Made by a program: the position numbers and the translations under genes
Assembly (NCBI RefSeq): GCF_903645355.1
Contig: NZ_CAHJXR010000008.1
Span: forward strand, 104,610-168,609
Direction: 5' to 3'
DNA: 64,000 nt
From: Schaalia sp. Marseille-Q2122
GTDB lineage: Bacteria > Actinomycetota > Actinomycetes > Actinomycetales > Actinomycetaceae
Notes under the pieces: generated by a model
The model's database searches: none
The model's input: only the letters and a program-made list of their open reading frames with translations
What the model was told of the DNA's origin: nothing
Shown: positions 39,683 to 47,789 of the stretch, in pieces
Layout of the letters: every line of letters starts with the position of its first letter
Numbering within the stretch: the stretch's first letter is position 1

Positions 39683-40303
39683 TTAGTTGCCTGGCTGCGC
39701 CAGCTGCCAATCCTCGAAACTAAACTCGGGCGAGACAATACAGGTCGCCACCGCCACTCCACCCCGGGCGAAAGTGCGCTGCCAGGTGCCAGCCGGGACA
39801 AGGAACTGGACTAGGGGAGGGGCATCAAAAGAGGTGGGAGCCCCGGCCGTCCGAAGCGCGCCAGCCGCGCGTGCCGTCCCGGGCCCCAATGTTCCAGGTT
39901 CGCTAGCCGCACCTACGACGCGAGGCTCGCCAGCAGCCCCCACCACCCCGGGCACACCAGCAGGGCGTGCCCAATTCCCCTGCAGGACAGTCGGTGCGGG
40001 ATCCTCCACCGGCGCATCCCCACAGCCACCCAGGTGAATCTCCAAGGCACCCGGCCCATGCCACAGCCACAGCTCATCAGAAATCACCTTGTGCCAGGCG
40101 GCCTCCTGACCATCATCAAGCACAAAGAGAATGCCCGAAGCCGTCGCCCGCTCACCATTGGCTGTCATCACCCGCGCGGGCGCCGTCCAGGTGCGCCGAA
40201 ACCAGCCACCCTCCGGATGGGGTGCCAATTCAAGGGAGGCAACTAGGGCGGCGGCCTCGTCAGAAGGCGTCCACGAGGGCGTCGGAACAGCGGGAGTGCT
40301 CAC
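39683..40303 (-). CDS. DUF985-type cupin with an internal low-complexity insert
   Basis: A 206-aa cupin. L-A-P-H-P-E-G-G-W-F-R-R-T-W near residue 26, W-H-K-V-I-S-D-E-L-W-L-W-H and the final F-E-D-W-Q-L are the DUF985 signatures of a small sugar-binding-like beta-barrel. Residues ~115-165 are an insert of Gly/Ala/Pro/Glu repeats (V-V-G-A-A-G-E-P and similar) between two barrel strands; without it the length would be the usual ~155. The start overlaps the amidohydrolase stop by ATGA, so the genes are coupled. Confidence 0.82.
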   Translation of the reverse strand: MSTPAVPTPSWTPSDEAAALVASLELAPHPEGGWFRRTWTAPARVMTANGERATASGILFVLDDGQEAAWHKVISDELWLWHGPGALEIHLGGCGDAPVEDPAPTVLQGNWARPAGVPGVVGAAGEPRVVGAASEPGTLGPGTARAAGALRTAGAPTSFDAPPLVQFLVPAGTWQRTFARGGVAVATCIVSPEFSFEDWQLAQPGN

Positions 40304-41688
40304 AGCGCAACCCCCTCATCCACGTGAGGACCGTCAGCAGACACCGGGCCCACCTGTTCGACAATATCCGGGCGCGCCCACCGCACCCGCCCCGAAATGA
40401 GGGTCGCCACCTGACGGCCCGCACCATGCCGAGCCACGGCCTCGATCGTGCCGACAATGCTGGTCACAGGCACATCAATGAACACCATGTCTGCCACCGC
40501 TCCCGCCTGCAACTGGCCCACGCGCTCGTGGCCCGTGGCCAAGCCCAGTGCGTGGGCGCCACCCAGGGTCGCCGTGTGCAGCAGGCGGCGGGCCAGGTCC
40601 TCATGCCGGTAGCCCTGCTCGCGCGCGACCTCGTACAGCAGTGCCACATCCTCCAGCACATCCAAGGAGGGCGAGGAGGACAGCGAGTCCGTGCCGACGG
40701 CGAGCATATTGCCCTCCTCCAGGTAGGCGGCCACCGGCGGCGCATCCAAGCCAATGACCCGATTCGACTGCGGGCACAAAGCCACCGCCGTGGAGCGCGC
40801 CCGCAGGCGACGTCGGTCATCAGCAGTCATGTACACGCCATGCGCAATATGGCAGTCCGGGCCGAGCACACCGAGTTGGTCAACGAACTGCGTGGAGGAA
40901 AAACCGCCACCCCCCTGACGCATCTGCGTGTAGGAGCCCGCCGCACTCGACTTCCACAGCTCAGCCAGCTCCCCGCGTTGGCCGCCGCTCCACTCGGCCT
41001 CCTCGTGTGACTCACCCAGGTGGATGTGCAGGCGCATACCGCGCCGCCGGGCGACGTCGGGCAGCTCCAACAGGGGAGCGGACTCCAGGGAGTAGGGGGC
41101 GTGCGGGCTCAGGCCCACGCCCGGCGAGGTCGGCATCGCATCCAACTGCGCGTTCACCGTGGTCAGGCCGCGTTCGCGCCAGGCGGCGTTCTCCCAGCCC
41201 ATGACCTCCCAGTAGGCCACGCCATGCAGGCCCGCATCATGCAGGGCCGAGGCGGCCTCCGCATCCGTCACCACGTCAGCGGCGCAGGTCGTGCCATAGC
41301 GCAAGGACATGCGCGCGCCCTCCGCGGCGTGGGCACGCCAATCCTGCGGGCCAGCGTCGTAGACGACATCGAAGGCCACCATCCAGTCGGGGAAGTTGGC
41401 GTATTGGCGGGCGCCGACCTCGGCCATGCCCGTGTATTGCAGGTGCGTGTGGGCGTTAACCAGGCCGGGCATGAGCACGCCGTCCACGTGAGTTTCGGTG
41501 AAGGGCACGCCATTGTCTCGCAGCATGCCCACCAGCCACTCGCGGTCGCCGACGTGCTCAATGCGCCCGTCGCGCACCACCGCGCCATTCAGCATGGAGG
41601 GCGCGGTGATGGGAATGACGCAGGAGGCTGACCACGTGCATGGGGCGTTCGACGGTGAAGGCGAGGTGCGGCGGTGCGGCGGGGGCAT
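40300..41688 (-). CDS. Amidohydrolase, SAH/MTA or aminodeoxyfutalosine deaminase-like
   Basis: A 462-aa metal-dependent deaminase of the TRZ/ATZ group. Metal ligands are visible in order: N-A-H-T-H-L-Q-Y-T-G (two His), I-H-L-G-E-S-H-E-E (His and Glu), I-A-H-G-V-Y (His) and V-G-T-D-S-L-S-S-S (Asp). Family relatives deaminate S-adenosylhomocysteine, methylthioadenosine, guanine or aminodeoxyfutalosine. A neighbouring SAHH-like gene favours an adenosyl-thioether substrate, but no futasoline-pathway gene is seen to test the alternative. GGAG precedes the ATG. Confidence 0.8.
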   Translation of the reverse strand: MPPPHRRTSPSPSNAPCTWSASCVIPITAPSMLNGAVVRDGRIEHVGDREWLVGMLRDNGVPFTETHVDGVLMPGLVNAHTHLQYTGMAEVGARQYANFPDWMVAFDVVYDAGPQDWRAHAAEGARMSLRYGTTCAADVVTDAEAASALHDAGLHGVAYWEVMGWENAAWRERGLTTVNAQLDAMPTSPGVGLSPHAPYSLESAPLLELPDVARRRGMRLHIHLGESHEEAEWSGGQRGELAELWKSSAAGSYTQMRQGGGGFSSTQFVDQLGVLGPDCHIAHGVYMTADDRRRLRARSTAVALCPQSNRVIGLDAPPVAAYLEEGNMLAVGTDSLSSSPSLDVLEDVALLYEVAREQGYRHEDLARRLLHTATLGGAHALGLATGHERVGQLQAGAVADMVFIDVPVTSIVGTIEAVARHGAGRQVATLISGRVRWARPDIVEQVGPVSADGPHVDEGVAL

Positions 41689-41900
41689 GGGTGGTCTCCG
41701 AAAGCTGGGGGGGGACAGACGAGGGCGGGCGGGTGGAGGGCGAGGCAGGCGGGCTCTGAGGCGGGTGGTACGGGCAGTGGAAGCCAGTGTTGCAGGGCTG
41801 CGGCGGCGACCGCGTTATCGGCGGAGGTAGGCGGGGTGCAGGCGGGGCAGGCAGGTACGGCTGGAGCGCTGGGAACAACCGGAGCTGCATCGCGAGGATG

Positions 41901-43484
41901 TCAGTGCGCGCATGACGGCGCAGTCCGATTCAGGTGGCGGTGGTTCACGCAGCCGCCCCGGTCGGTGACGAGCAGTTCCCGGCCAGAGGGCAGGCGCAAA
42001 CGCTCCACGGCGCGCATGCCGGGGGCGGGCAGCCATTGTGCCCCAGCCTCAAGGGCGTCATCAAGGGCGACCTCCTGGTCAACACCCCCAGCCACAGCCA
42101 CTACCGCGCCATCAGGCAAGGCGTTGAGGACATCACGGCTGATGGTGTCGGCAACGCCTGTGGCCGACATGCACAGGTCAGCACGGGCGGCCAGGTCGAC
42201 GAGGGTGCCCGTGCCATAGCCATCCATGCGAGCTTGGAGGGCGCGCACGGGGTCAACCTCGGCCACGCTCACGCGCGCCCCCAGGGCCGCAGCCAGGCGC
42301 GCGCACCCCTTCCCCACATCGCCATATCCGGCGACCACGACGTGTTGACCGGGCAGGGGGTAGCCCTGGAAGGAGGGGTCAAGGAGGTCGAGGATGGTGA
42401 GCAGGCAGGACTGGCCTGTGCCGTAGGCGTTATCGAAGAGGGTCTTGGAGCGGGCGTCATTGGAGGCCATCACCGGAATTCTTAGGGTTCCTGCGGCCTC
42501 CATAGCCCGCAAAGGACGCAGGCCAGAGGTGGTTTCCTCCGCAGCACCAAGGAGGGAATCAAGCGCGCTGGGGGCCCGCTGCGAATCGTGGGCCATGCGG
42601 ATCAAGTGCGAGCCGTCATCGAGAAGGAACTCAAGGTTTTCGGCGAGGAAGGCGCGGGCTAGGGCCTCTTCCTGCGAAGGGGTGGCGGTGGAATCAGCAA
42701 AGACCTTCAGCCCCTGGGCGCGCAGCTCGGCCGCAATATCCTCGCGGGTCTCATCCGCATGGCCAAAGACGCTGACCTGCGCGCCAGCAGCGGCAAGTTC
42801 GAGGGCGAGGACAGCGGTTTTTGGCTCCAGGACGAGGGCCAGGCCAATGCGGCGGCCCGCAAGGTGGCCTCCAAGTTGACCCCCATGTTGACTAGTGCGT
42901 GCCAGGCGGGCGACGGCCGCCCGGGTGATGGGCATATGAGCCCTGGCCCAGGCGATGCGCTCGCGGCCATAGGTGAGATCACATGCGGGTGCCTCTCCTG
43001 AGCCGGCAGTGGCGGTGTGCGCCGCGTAGGGCGAGTGCAGGGCAGCGCCCTCCCCGGTGGTCACGCTGATTGGGCCCGAGAGAGGGGCTTCAACAATCAC
43101 ATGAGCCAGGGGGTTAAGCGTCAGAGAGCGTGCTTCTTCGGGCGTTTCAGCAACGACAATCACGGCCTGCGCGGGAGGGAACGGCACGGAGGCAGGCGCT
43201 GCGTGAGCCACAGAGGTGGATGCGGCAGCGGGCTGGGGCACAGCAGGGGAGGGGAGGGCACTCACCATCGGGTGAGCGCCAAAAGCGCGAAGAGTGTGCT
43301 CCAGAGAAGCCAGCTGCGGGATGCCATGCAGATGCGAGGGCGCGGCAATGACAAAGGAGTGGCCGCAGACCAGCAGATTCGTGGCCGCCGCAAAGCTGCG
43401 GATCACGCGCTGCGACCACAGCGCAGGTGAAGCGCCTGTGGTGGTCAGAGGGGCGGCAGCATCACGTGGAGCAGGAGTATGCAC
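41901..43484 (-). CDS. Divergent adenosylhomocysteinase-like NAD protein
   Basis: A 527-aa protein. Residues ~170-515 align with S-adenosylhomocysteine hydrolase: L-L-D-D-G, E-E-T-T-S-G, R-S-K-T-L-F-D-N (catalytic Lys, Asp/Asn) and the NAD site V-A-G-Y-G-D-V-G-K-G. It departs from the family. The substrate-binding His of the L-H-M/H-L-E-A-K-T-A strand is Val (L-V-L-E-P-K-T-A), the G-H-F-D motif reads G-G-V-D, and the conserved C-terminal Lys/Tyr tail is missing. Residues 1-170 are an Ala/Pro-rich extension. The GTG start at 43484 lacks a clear Shine-Dalgarno. It is upstream of the deaminase on the same strand (212-base GC-rich gap). Confidence 0.78.
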   Translation of the reverse strand: MHTPAPRDAAAPLTTTGASPALWSQRVIRSFAAATNLLVCGHSFVIAAPSHLHGIPQLASLEHTLRAFGAHPMVSALPSPAVPQPAAASTSVAHAAPASVPFPPAQAVIVVAETPEEARSLTLNPLAHVIVEAPLSGPISVTTGEGAALHSPYAAHTATAGSGEAPACDLTYGRERIAWARAHMPITRAAVARLARTSQHGGQLGGHLAGRRIGLALVLEPKTAVLALELAAAGAQVSVFGHADETREDIAAELRAQGLKVFADSTATPSQEEALARAFLAENLEFLLDDGSHLIRMAHDSQRAPSALDSLLGAAEETTSGLRPLRAMEAAGTLRIPVMASNDARSKTLFDNAYGTGQSCLLTILDLLDPSFQGYPLPGQHVVVAGYGDVGKGCARLAAALGARVSVAEVDPVRALQARMDGYGTGTLVDLAARADLCMSATGVADTISRDVLNALPDGAVVAVAGGVDQEVALDDALEAGAQWLPAPGMRAVERLRLPSGRELLVTDRGGCVNHRHLNRTAPSCAH

Positions 43485-43600
43485 ACTTCGACGCTATCAA
43501 GACCAGGCCCACAGTGGGGGAATTGAAGCATTCATGGACACGGGTAGCCTCCGTGCCCCCGCAGCAATCGGGGCGCGAAGGCCGCGGAGTGCGGCCGTCC

Positions 43601-43675
43601 GGCGCCCAGGTGTGAGTCGAAGCGAGAAACGCCCCCAAGATCGATGAAAACCCCGTGGGCTCACATGTGGGATCC
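43601..43675. repeat. Dispersed palindromic element, copy 4 (inverted)
   Basis: 75 bp. The left arm GCGCCCAGGTGTGAGTCGA pairs with GTGGGCTCACATGTGGGATC. The asymmetric centre, with the GAAAACCCCG at 43646-43655, shows it is reversed relative to copies 1, 2, 3 and 5. It lies between the divergent SAHH-like and HAD genes. Confidence 0.75.
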
Positions 43676-43768
43676 GAGGCATCAGATAAGCGAGGGGGCC
43701 GGGACAGGGAGGCAGAAACAAGCGGGAGGGGAGTGCATTGCCGCGAGCATTTAGGGCACAATCAAGGG

Positions 43769-44701
43769 GTGAGTGAACAGACCAACCCCGCAGCACAGGC
43801 GCACACACCCGCGACCTCTAGAGCCCCCGAACTGCCAGCCCCCACCCCCTTCGATGAGCTGAGCATCAGCGACATCGAGCTCATCACCATTGACATGGAC
43901 GGCACCCTTCTCGACGAAAACAGGGAACTACCTGAGGAAACCTGGCCTGTCATCGAGGCCCTCCTTGCCCGAGGGATCAATGTCGTTCCCTGTTCAGGCC
44001 GCCAATACTGGACCCTGCGTGACCTCTTTGACCGCGTGAGCGACGGGCTGACCATCATCGCAGAAAATGGCTCCATCGCCATGCGTGACGGGGAAGAACT
44101 CTTCTCGATGGGCCTGGACTACGCCAGCGCTCAAGAAGTGGTCCTCAATGTGCGCCAGCAACGCCAGCCTGAAGTCAACACCGGCCTGGTGGTCTGCGGC
44201 AAACGCAGCGCCTACGTCGAGCGTGACGACGAAGCCTTCCTCACCATCGCCCGCGAGTTCTACCACCGCACCACGGTCGTTGATGACCTGCATGAAACCC
44301 TCGCCCAGATGGAACGCGGTGAGCATGAGGACTCCCTCCTCAAGCTCGCCCAATTCGACTTCACGAATATCACCCCCACGGGGGAGTTCTCCATGGCCGG
44401 ATTCGCCAACACCCACCAATACGTGGTGTCCGGCCAGCACTGGTGTGACCTCATGAACCCTGAGGTCGACAAGGGCAACGCAGTTGAAGCCCTCCAAGAA
44501 CGCCTCGGCATTAGCCCCGCTCACACCATGGCCTTTGGTGACTTCCACAATGACCTGGGCATGCTCGCCCGAGCTGAGCACTCTTTTGCCATGGCCAATG
44601 CTCACCCTGACATTCACGCCGTGTGCCGCTACGTTGCCCCCTCGAACGCTGAACACGGGGTCCTTCAAGTCCTGCGGGCTGTCTTCGATCTGGACGCCTA
44701 A
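43769..44701 (+). CDS. HAD-superfamily Cof-type phosphatase
   Basis: A 310-aa HAD IIB (Cof) phosphatase. The catalytic Asp42 and Asp44 are in I-D-M-D-G-T-L-L-D-E; motif II is V-P-C-S-G-R, the Lys of V-D-K-G-N-A-V is motif III, and F-G-D-F-H-N-D is motif IV. Such enzymes remove phosphate from sugar phosphates, FMN or pyridoxal phosphate. The GTG at 43769 gives a sensible N-terminus; the frame runs on upstream to 43655 through palindromic element copy 4, which makes the longer start unlikely. No close Shine-Dalgarno is present. Confidence 0.88.
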   Translation: MSEQTNPAAQAHTPATSRAPELPAPTPFDELSISDIELITIDMDGTLLDENRELPEETWPVIEALLARGINVVPCSGRQYWTLRDLFDRVSDGLTIIAENGSIAMRDGEELFSMGLDYASAQEVVLNVRQQRQPEVNTGLVVCGKRSAYVERDDEAFLTIAREFYHRTTVVDDLHETLAQMERGEHEDSLLKLAQFDFTNITPTGEFSMAGFANTHQYVVSGQHWCDLMNPEVDKGNAVEALQERLGISPAHTMAFGDFHNDLGMLARAEHSFAMANAHPDIHAVCRYVAPSNAEHGVLQVLRAVFDLDA

Positions 44702-44716
44702 ACAATCCGGGCACAA

Positions 44717-44751
44717 GGCGGGGGTGCTGGCCACTGGCCAGCACCCCCGCC
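44717..44751. terminator. Bidirectional hairpin between HAD and Ala-rich genes
   Basis: A near-perfect 35-base palindrome: GGCGGGGGTGCTGGCCA (44717-44733) and its complement (44735-44751). It lies between convergent genes, so it can serve both. Neither side has a clear T run. Confidence 0.6.
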
Positions 44752-44815
44752 TGACATGAGCACGTGATGAGCGCTACGGGCAAGAACCTTGCGCCCTCAT
44801 CGCGCCCCGATGGGC

Positions 44816-45565
44816 TCACTTGCCGTCAACAGCGTCCTTGACGTCCTCAACGACCTCGTCCACCTTGTCGGCGGCGGCTTCAGCAGCATCCTCAGCGGCG
44901 TCCTTGAGCTCCTCAGCCTTCTTCGCGGCAGCGTCCTTGACCTCTTCCACCTTGTCGGCAGCGGCGTCAACGACCTCGTCAACGGACTCAGGCAGCATCT
45001 CCTGGATGTCCACCTCGGACTCGAGGTCGGCCCAGTACTCCTCCGCCCAGGGATCCTCAATGGGCTGGCTGCGCTTCCACAGGACGTAGCCTGCGCCAGC
45101 AACGCCCGCACCCAGAGCGGTCCAGCCCAGAGCACGCAGCAGACGGCGAGGCTTACGAGCCTTCTTCGTGGGGGTGGTCAGAGCAACAGCGGTGGCATCG
45201 CGGGCGCTACGAACGCGGTCAAGCAGGGCGCCATCAGAGGAAACAGCAACGGTTGCGTCGTGTGCGGCGCGGTTAATACGCGGCAGGTAGTCGTCAATAA
45301 CGCGCTCGCGGGCGTCCTCGATGACGGGCTTGGCGCGCTCGGCGGCGGCCTGAGCGCGGTCGGCGGCCTCGCTCAGCAGCGGGGTGGCGCGGTCAATGGC
45401 ATTTTCCAGGGCCTGCTGCGCGCGGGGTGCGGCCCAATCCAGGCCAGCGCTGGCAAGGTCGGTTGCCTTCACGGCTGCGCGTCCGGCGTGGACGGCAACA
45501 GCTTCGCGAAGCTGAGCGGCTTCAGCCTTGATCTTGTCCGCATCGAAATTGGGGGTCTTCGCCAT
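44816..45565 (-). CDS. Ala/Asp/Lys-rich amphipathic-helix membrane protein
   Basis: A 249-aa protein. Residues 1-135 are long Ala-rich amphipathic helices (A-A-P-R-A-Q-Q-A-L-E-N-A-I-D-R). A single membrane helix is at about 148-165 (L-G-W-T-A-L-G-A-G-V-A-G-A-G-Y) after the basic K-K-A-R-K-P-R-R. An acidic tail of imperfect repeats (A-A-D-K-V-E-E-V-K-D-A-A) follows from about 195. The pattern recalls actinobacterial DUF5324-like or apolipophorin-like proteins, but I cannot assign a family. ATG at 45565 with AGGAGG upstream. Confidence 0.7.
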   Translation of the reverse strand: MAKTPNFDADKIKAEAAQLREAVAVHAGRAAVKATDLASAGLDWAAPRAQQALENAIDRATPLLSEAADRAQAAAERAKPVIEDARERVIDDYLPRINRAAHDATVAVSSDGALLDRVRSARDATAVALTTPTKKARKPRRLLRALGWTALGAGVAGAGYVLWKRSQPIEDPWAEEYWADLESEVDIQEMLPESVDEVVDAAADKVEEVKDAAAKKAEELKDAAEDAAEAAADKVDEVVEDVKDAVDGK

Positions 45566-45714
45566 GATGCCCTCCTGGTGTATGGCTTTATCTGCGTGCT
45601 TGGCGCACTTTCCCTTCCTATTCTGCCTTGTTTAAGTGTGAAGTGCAGCCTATCGTTCGGGAATTCGTGCCCGTAAGAGGTGAACAAAGCGCCTAACTCT
45701 GCGACGATTAAGAC

Positions 45715-46236
45715 ATGGAAGCTATTCTTCACACCTCCGCAGGCGACATCCGCCTAGAACTGTTCCCCAACCACGCCCCCAACACGGTCAAGAACTTCGT
45801 TGACCTCGCGCAGGGCAACCGCGAGTGGGTTCACCCCGCCACCGGCGAAAAGAGCACCGCTCCCTTCTACGATGGCATCATCTTCCACCGTGTGATCCCC
45901 AACTTCATGATCCAGGGTGGTTGCCCCCTCGGCCAGGGCACCGGCGGCCCCGGTTACACCTTCAACGATGAGATCCACCCCGAGCTCAACTTCAATGAGC
46001 CCTACCTGCTGGCTATGGCTAACGCCGGTAAGCGCATGGGCAAGGGCACCAACGGCTCGCAGTTCTTCATCACCGTTGCCCCCACCCCCTGGCTGCTGGG
46101 CAACCACACGATCTTCGGCCGCGTCATTGACGAGGAGTCCAAGCGCGTTGTGGACGCGATCGTCAACGTGCCCACCGGCCGTAATGACAAGCCCGTTGAG
46201 GATGTCACCATTAACTCGGTGACCATTTCTGAGTGA
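45715..46236 (+). CDS. ppiA: Peptidyl-prolyl cis-trans isomerase (cyclophilin)
   Basis: A 173-aa cytoplasmic cyclophilin that catalyses proline isomerisation. Conserved F-H-R-V-I-P-N-F-M-I-Q-G-G, A-N-A-G and N-G-S-Q-F-F-I-T are present. There is no signal peptide. This gene, rhomboid and crgA follow gyrA and the tRNAs in many actinobacteria; here ~39 kb separates them. A short GC-rich hairpin follows the stop at about 46252-46286. Confidence 0.95.
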   Translation: MEAILHTSAGDIRLELFPNHAPNTVKNFVDLAQGNREWVHPATGEKSTAPFYDGIIFHRVIPNFMIQGGCPLGQGTGGPGYTFNDEIHPELNFNEPYLLAMANAGKRMGKGTNGSQFFITVAPTPWLLGNHTIFGRVIDEESKRVVDAIVNVPTGRNDKPVEDVTINSVTISE

Positions 46237-46354
46237 CCATCTGATTGACGAGGGCGGGTGCGTGCCGTGAGTGCGTGCCCGCCTTTCGTTACCCTCTGCT
46301 TGTTTGACGAGGCAATGCGGGTGGGGAAGTTTGAGAGAGAAAGCCGGGTGTGCT

Positions 46355-47215
46355 GTGAGTGAGATCCCGACCTTTGGCCAGCGTTCTAATCCTGCGGCGG
46401 CGCCGAATTGTCCGCGCCACCCCCATGAGCGCTCCGTTGATTACTGCAAGCGATGCAATCGTCCGATGTGCGTAGCCTGTGCCATCCCAACGGAGGTGCG
46501 TGCGATCTGTGTGGATTGCACGACCTCGCCGACGAAGCGGATGCGGGCGCGTTCTTTTGGTTCTCCGGTGACGTCAACGCTGATTGGCTTGTGCGTGTTG
46601 CTGTATGTGGCGGAGTGGTTGCTGCCGGTCTATCAGTGGTTTGCGTTCTATCCGCCGTCGGCCTACTTCGAGCCGTGGCGTTTCCTCACCACTGCTTTCT
46701 TGCATTCGGGTTTGATGCACCTGGCGTTCAACATGTTGGCCTTGTATTGGATGGGGCAGTATCTTGAGCCGCTGATGGGCGCAATGCGCTATATCGGCCT
46801 GTACGTGTTGAGTGCTCTGGGGGGTACGACCTTCGTGTTGGCGTGGGTGCTGGTTTCGCCGACGTCCTTTAATACGGTGACGGTGGGTGCTTCGGGCGCT
46901 GTTTTTGGCCTCTTTGGCGCGATCTTTGTGCTGCAGAAGGCGGTGGGTGCGGATACGCGCTCTATTCTGGTGCTCCTGGGGATTAACCTCGTCTACGGTT
47001 TCCTTGTTCCGGGTATTTCGTGGCAGGGCCATGTGGGTGGCCTGCTGGTGGGCGTTGTGGTGGCGTGGCTGTTGGTGCAGACCGATCGACCGCGTCCGGG
47101 TGTGACAGAGAAGAAGCAGAATCTTCAAGCGGCAGGAGTGTTGGGAGCGGTGGCTGTTGCTTTACTTGCCGCCCAATCGGGAATCTATTCCTTGCTCATC
47201 AGCTGGTACGCCTGA
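46355..47215 (+). CDS. Rhomboid intramembrane serine protease
   Basis: A 286-aa rhomboid. The N-terminal B-box-like zinc finger (C-P-R-H-P-H ... C-K-R-C ... C-V-A-C ... C-V-D-C) covers residues ~20-55. The membrane part has H-S-G-L-M-H-L-A-F-N-M on helix 2, the catalytic Ser in G-A-S-G-A-V-F-G, and the catalytic His in G-H-V-G-G-L-L. The GTG at 46355 (M-S-E-I-P-T-F-G) is chosen; the frame is open to 46271 without better support. Substrates are unknown. Confidence 0.93.
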   Translation: MSEIPTFGQRSNPAAAPNCPRHPHERSVDYCKRCNRPMCVACAIPTEVRAICVDCTTSPTKRMRARSFGSPVTSTLIGLCVLLYVAEWLLPVYQWFAFYPPSAYFEPWRFLTTAFLHSGLMHLAFNMLALYWMGQYLEPLMGAMRYIGLYVLSALGGTTFVLAWVLVSPTSFNTVTVGASGAVFGLFGAIFVLQKAVGADTRSILVLLGINLVYGFLVPGISWQGHVGGLLVGVVVAWLLVQTDRPRPGVTEKKQNLQAAGVLGAVAVALLAAQSGIYSLLISWYA

Positions 47216-47240
47216 AATCACACGTCTGTAGTTTTCCCCA

Positions 47241-47306
47241 ACTGTGGATAGCCCTGTGGATAACTTCGGGGAAGGACTGTGGAAGAACTGTGGAAATACT
47301 GTGGGG
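47241..47306. promoter_or_regulatory. DnaA-box-like array after the rhomboid gene
   Basis: One exact TTATCCACA box on the minus strand (47255-47263) and near-copies of ACTGTGGA at 47241, 47276, 47287 and 47298. The last three are exactly 11 bp apart. The array lies between the rhomboid stop and a hairpin. Confidence 0.5.
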
Positions 47307-47334
47307 CGCGATCCGAAACCGGATCGCGCCCCAC
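47301..47334. terminator. Hairpin between rhomboid and crgA
   Basis: A perfect 15-bp stem GTGGGGCGCGATCCG (47301-47315) with CGGATCGCGCCCCAC (47320-47334) and a 4-nt loop. It can serve both convergent genes. There is no long T run. Confidence 0.65.
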
Positions 47335-47403
47335 GGTGTTAGACGAGGAAAAGCCCTCCTCAGATGGCCTGCGCTCGTCAAGGCACAGACTGTGGATGAA
47401 GCT

Positions 47404-47667
47404 TCATCGCCACTTCAGTGTCATCAAGAACCCTGCCATCATGATGCCCAGGCCAATGATCATGTTCCACCAGGTCACGCCGGGGATGGGGTAGAGGCCG
47501 CCGGAGATGTAGTACACAACCAGCCAGACAAGGCCCAGGATCAACAGGGTGGAGAACAGGGGAGCCCACCAAGAAGGACTCAGCGGAATACCATCCGTCC
47601 ACGATTGGATCTCCAGGTCATCCGAAACGACCTTGCCGTGCTTCTTGCGCTTCTTCGACTCAGCCAC
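47404..47667 (-). CDS. crgA: Cell division protein CrgA
   Basis: An 87-aa CrgA. A basic N-terminus (S-K-K-R-K-K-H-G-K), then S-P-S-W-W-A-P-L-F, two membrane helices (about 33-52 and 65-84), and the G-V-T-W-W-N between them are all characteristic. CrgA localises to the septum and recruits PBPs and other divisome proteins in Actinobacteria. The start is GTG at 47667 with GAGGAG upstream. Confidence 0.95.
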   Translation of the reverse strand: MAESKKRKKHGKVVSDDLEIQSWTDGIPLSPSWWAPLFSTLLILGLVWLVVYYISGGLYPIPGVTWWNMIIGLGIMMAGFLMTLKWR

Positions 47668-47789
47668 GTCGACTCCTCAATAACAAGTGAATTTCTTCCG
47701 GACATGCGCCCGGACTACGTCGCCTTCTAGCGACACCTAGTGTCCTAGCGTAGTCTCGGATATGAAACTAACGAAATGGAAGGCAACGA

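Noticed and set aside
39431..39710. Small minus-strand frames through palindromic element copy 3
   Set aside because: No ribosome site, no domain, and they run through the palindrome.
43485..43600. SAH riboswitch before the SAHH-like gene
   Set aside because: I looked for the conserved SAH-I core on the minus strand and did not find it; the gene also lacks a clear ribosome site to regulate.
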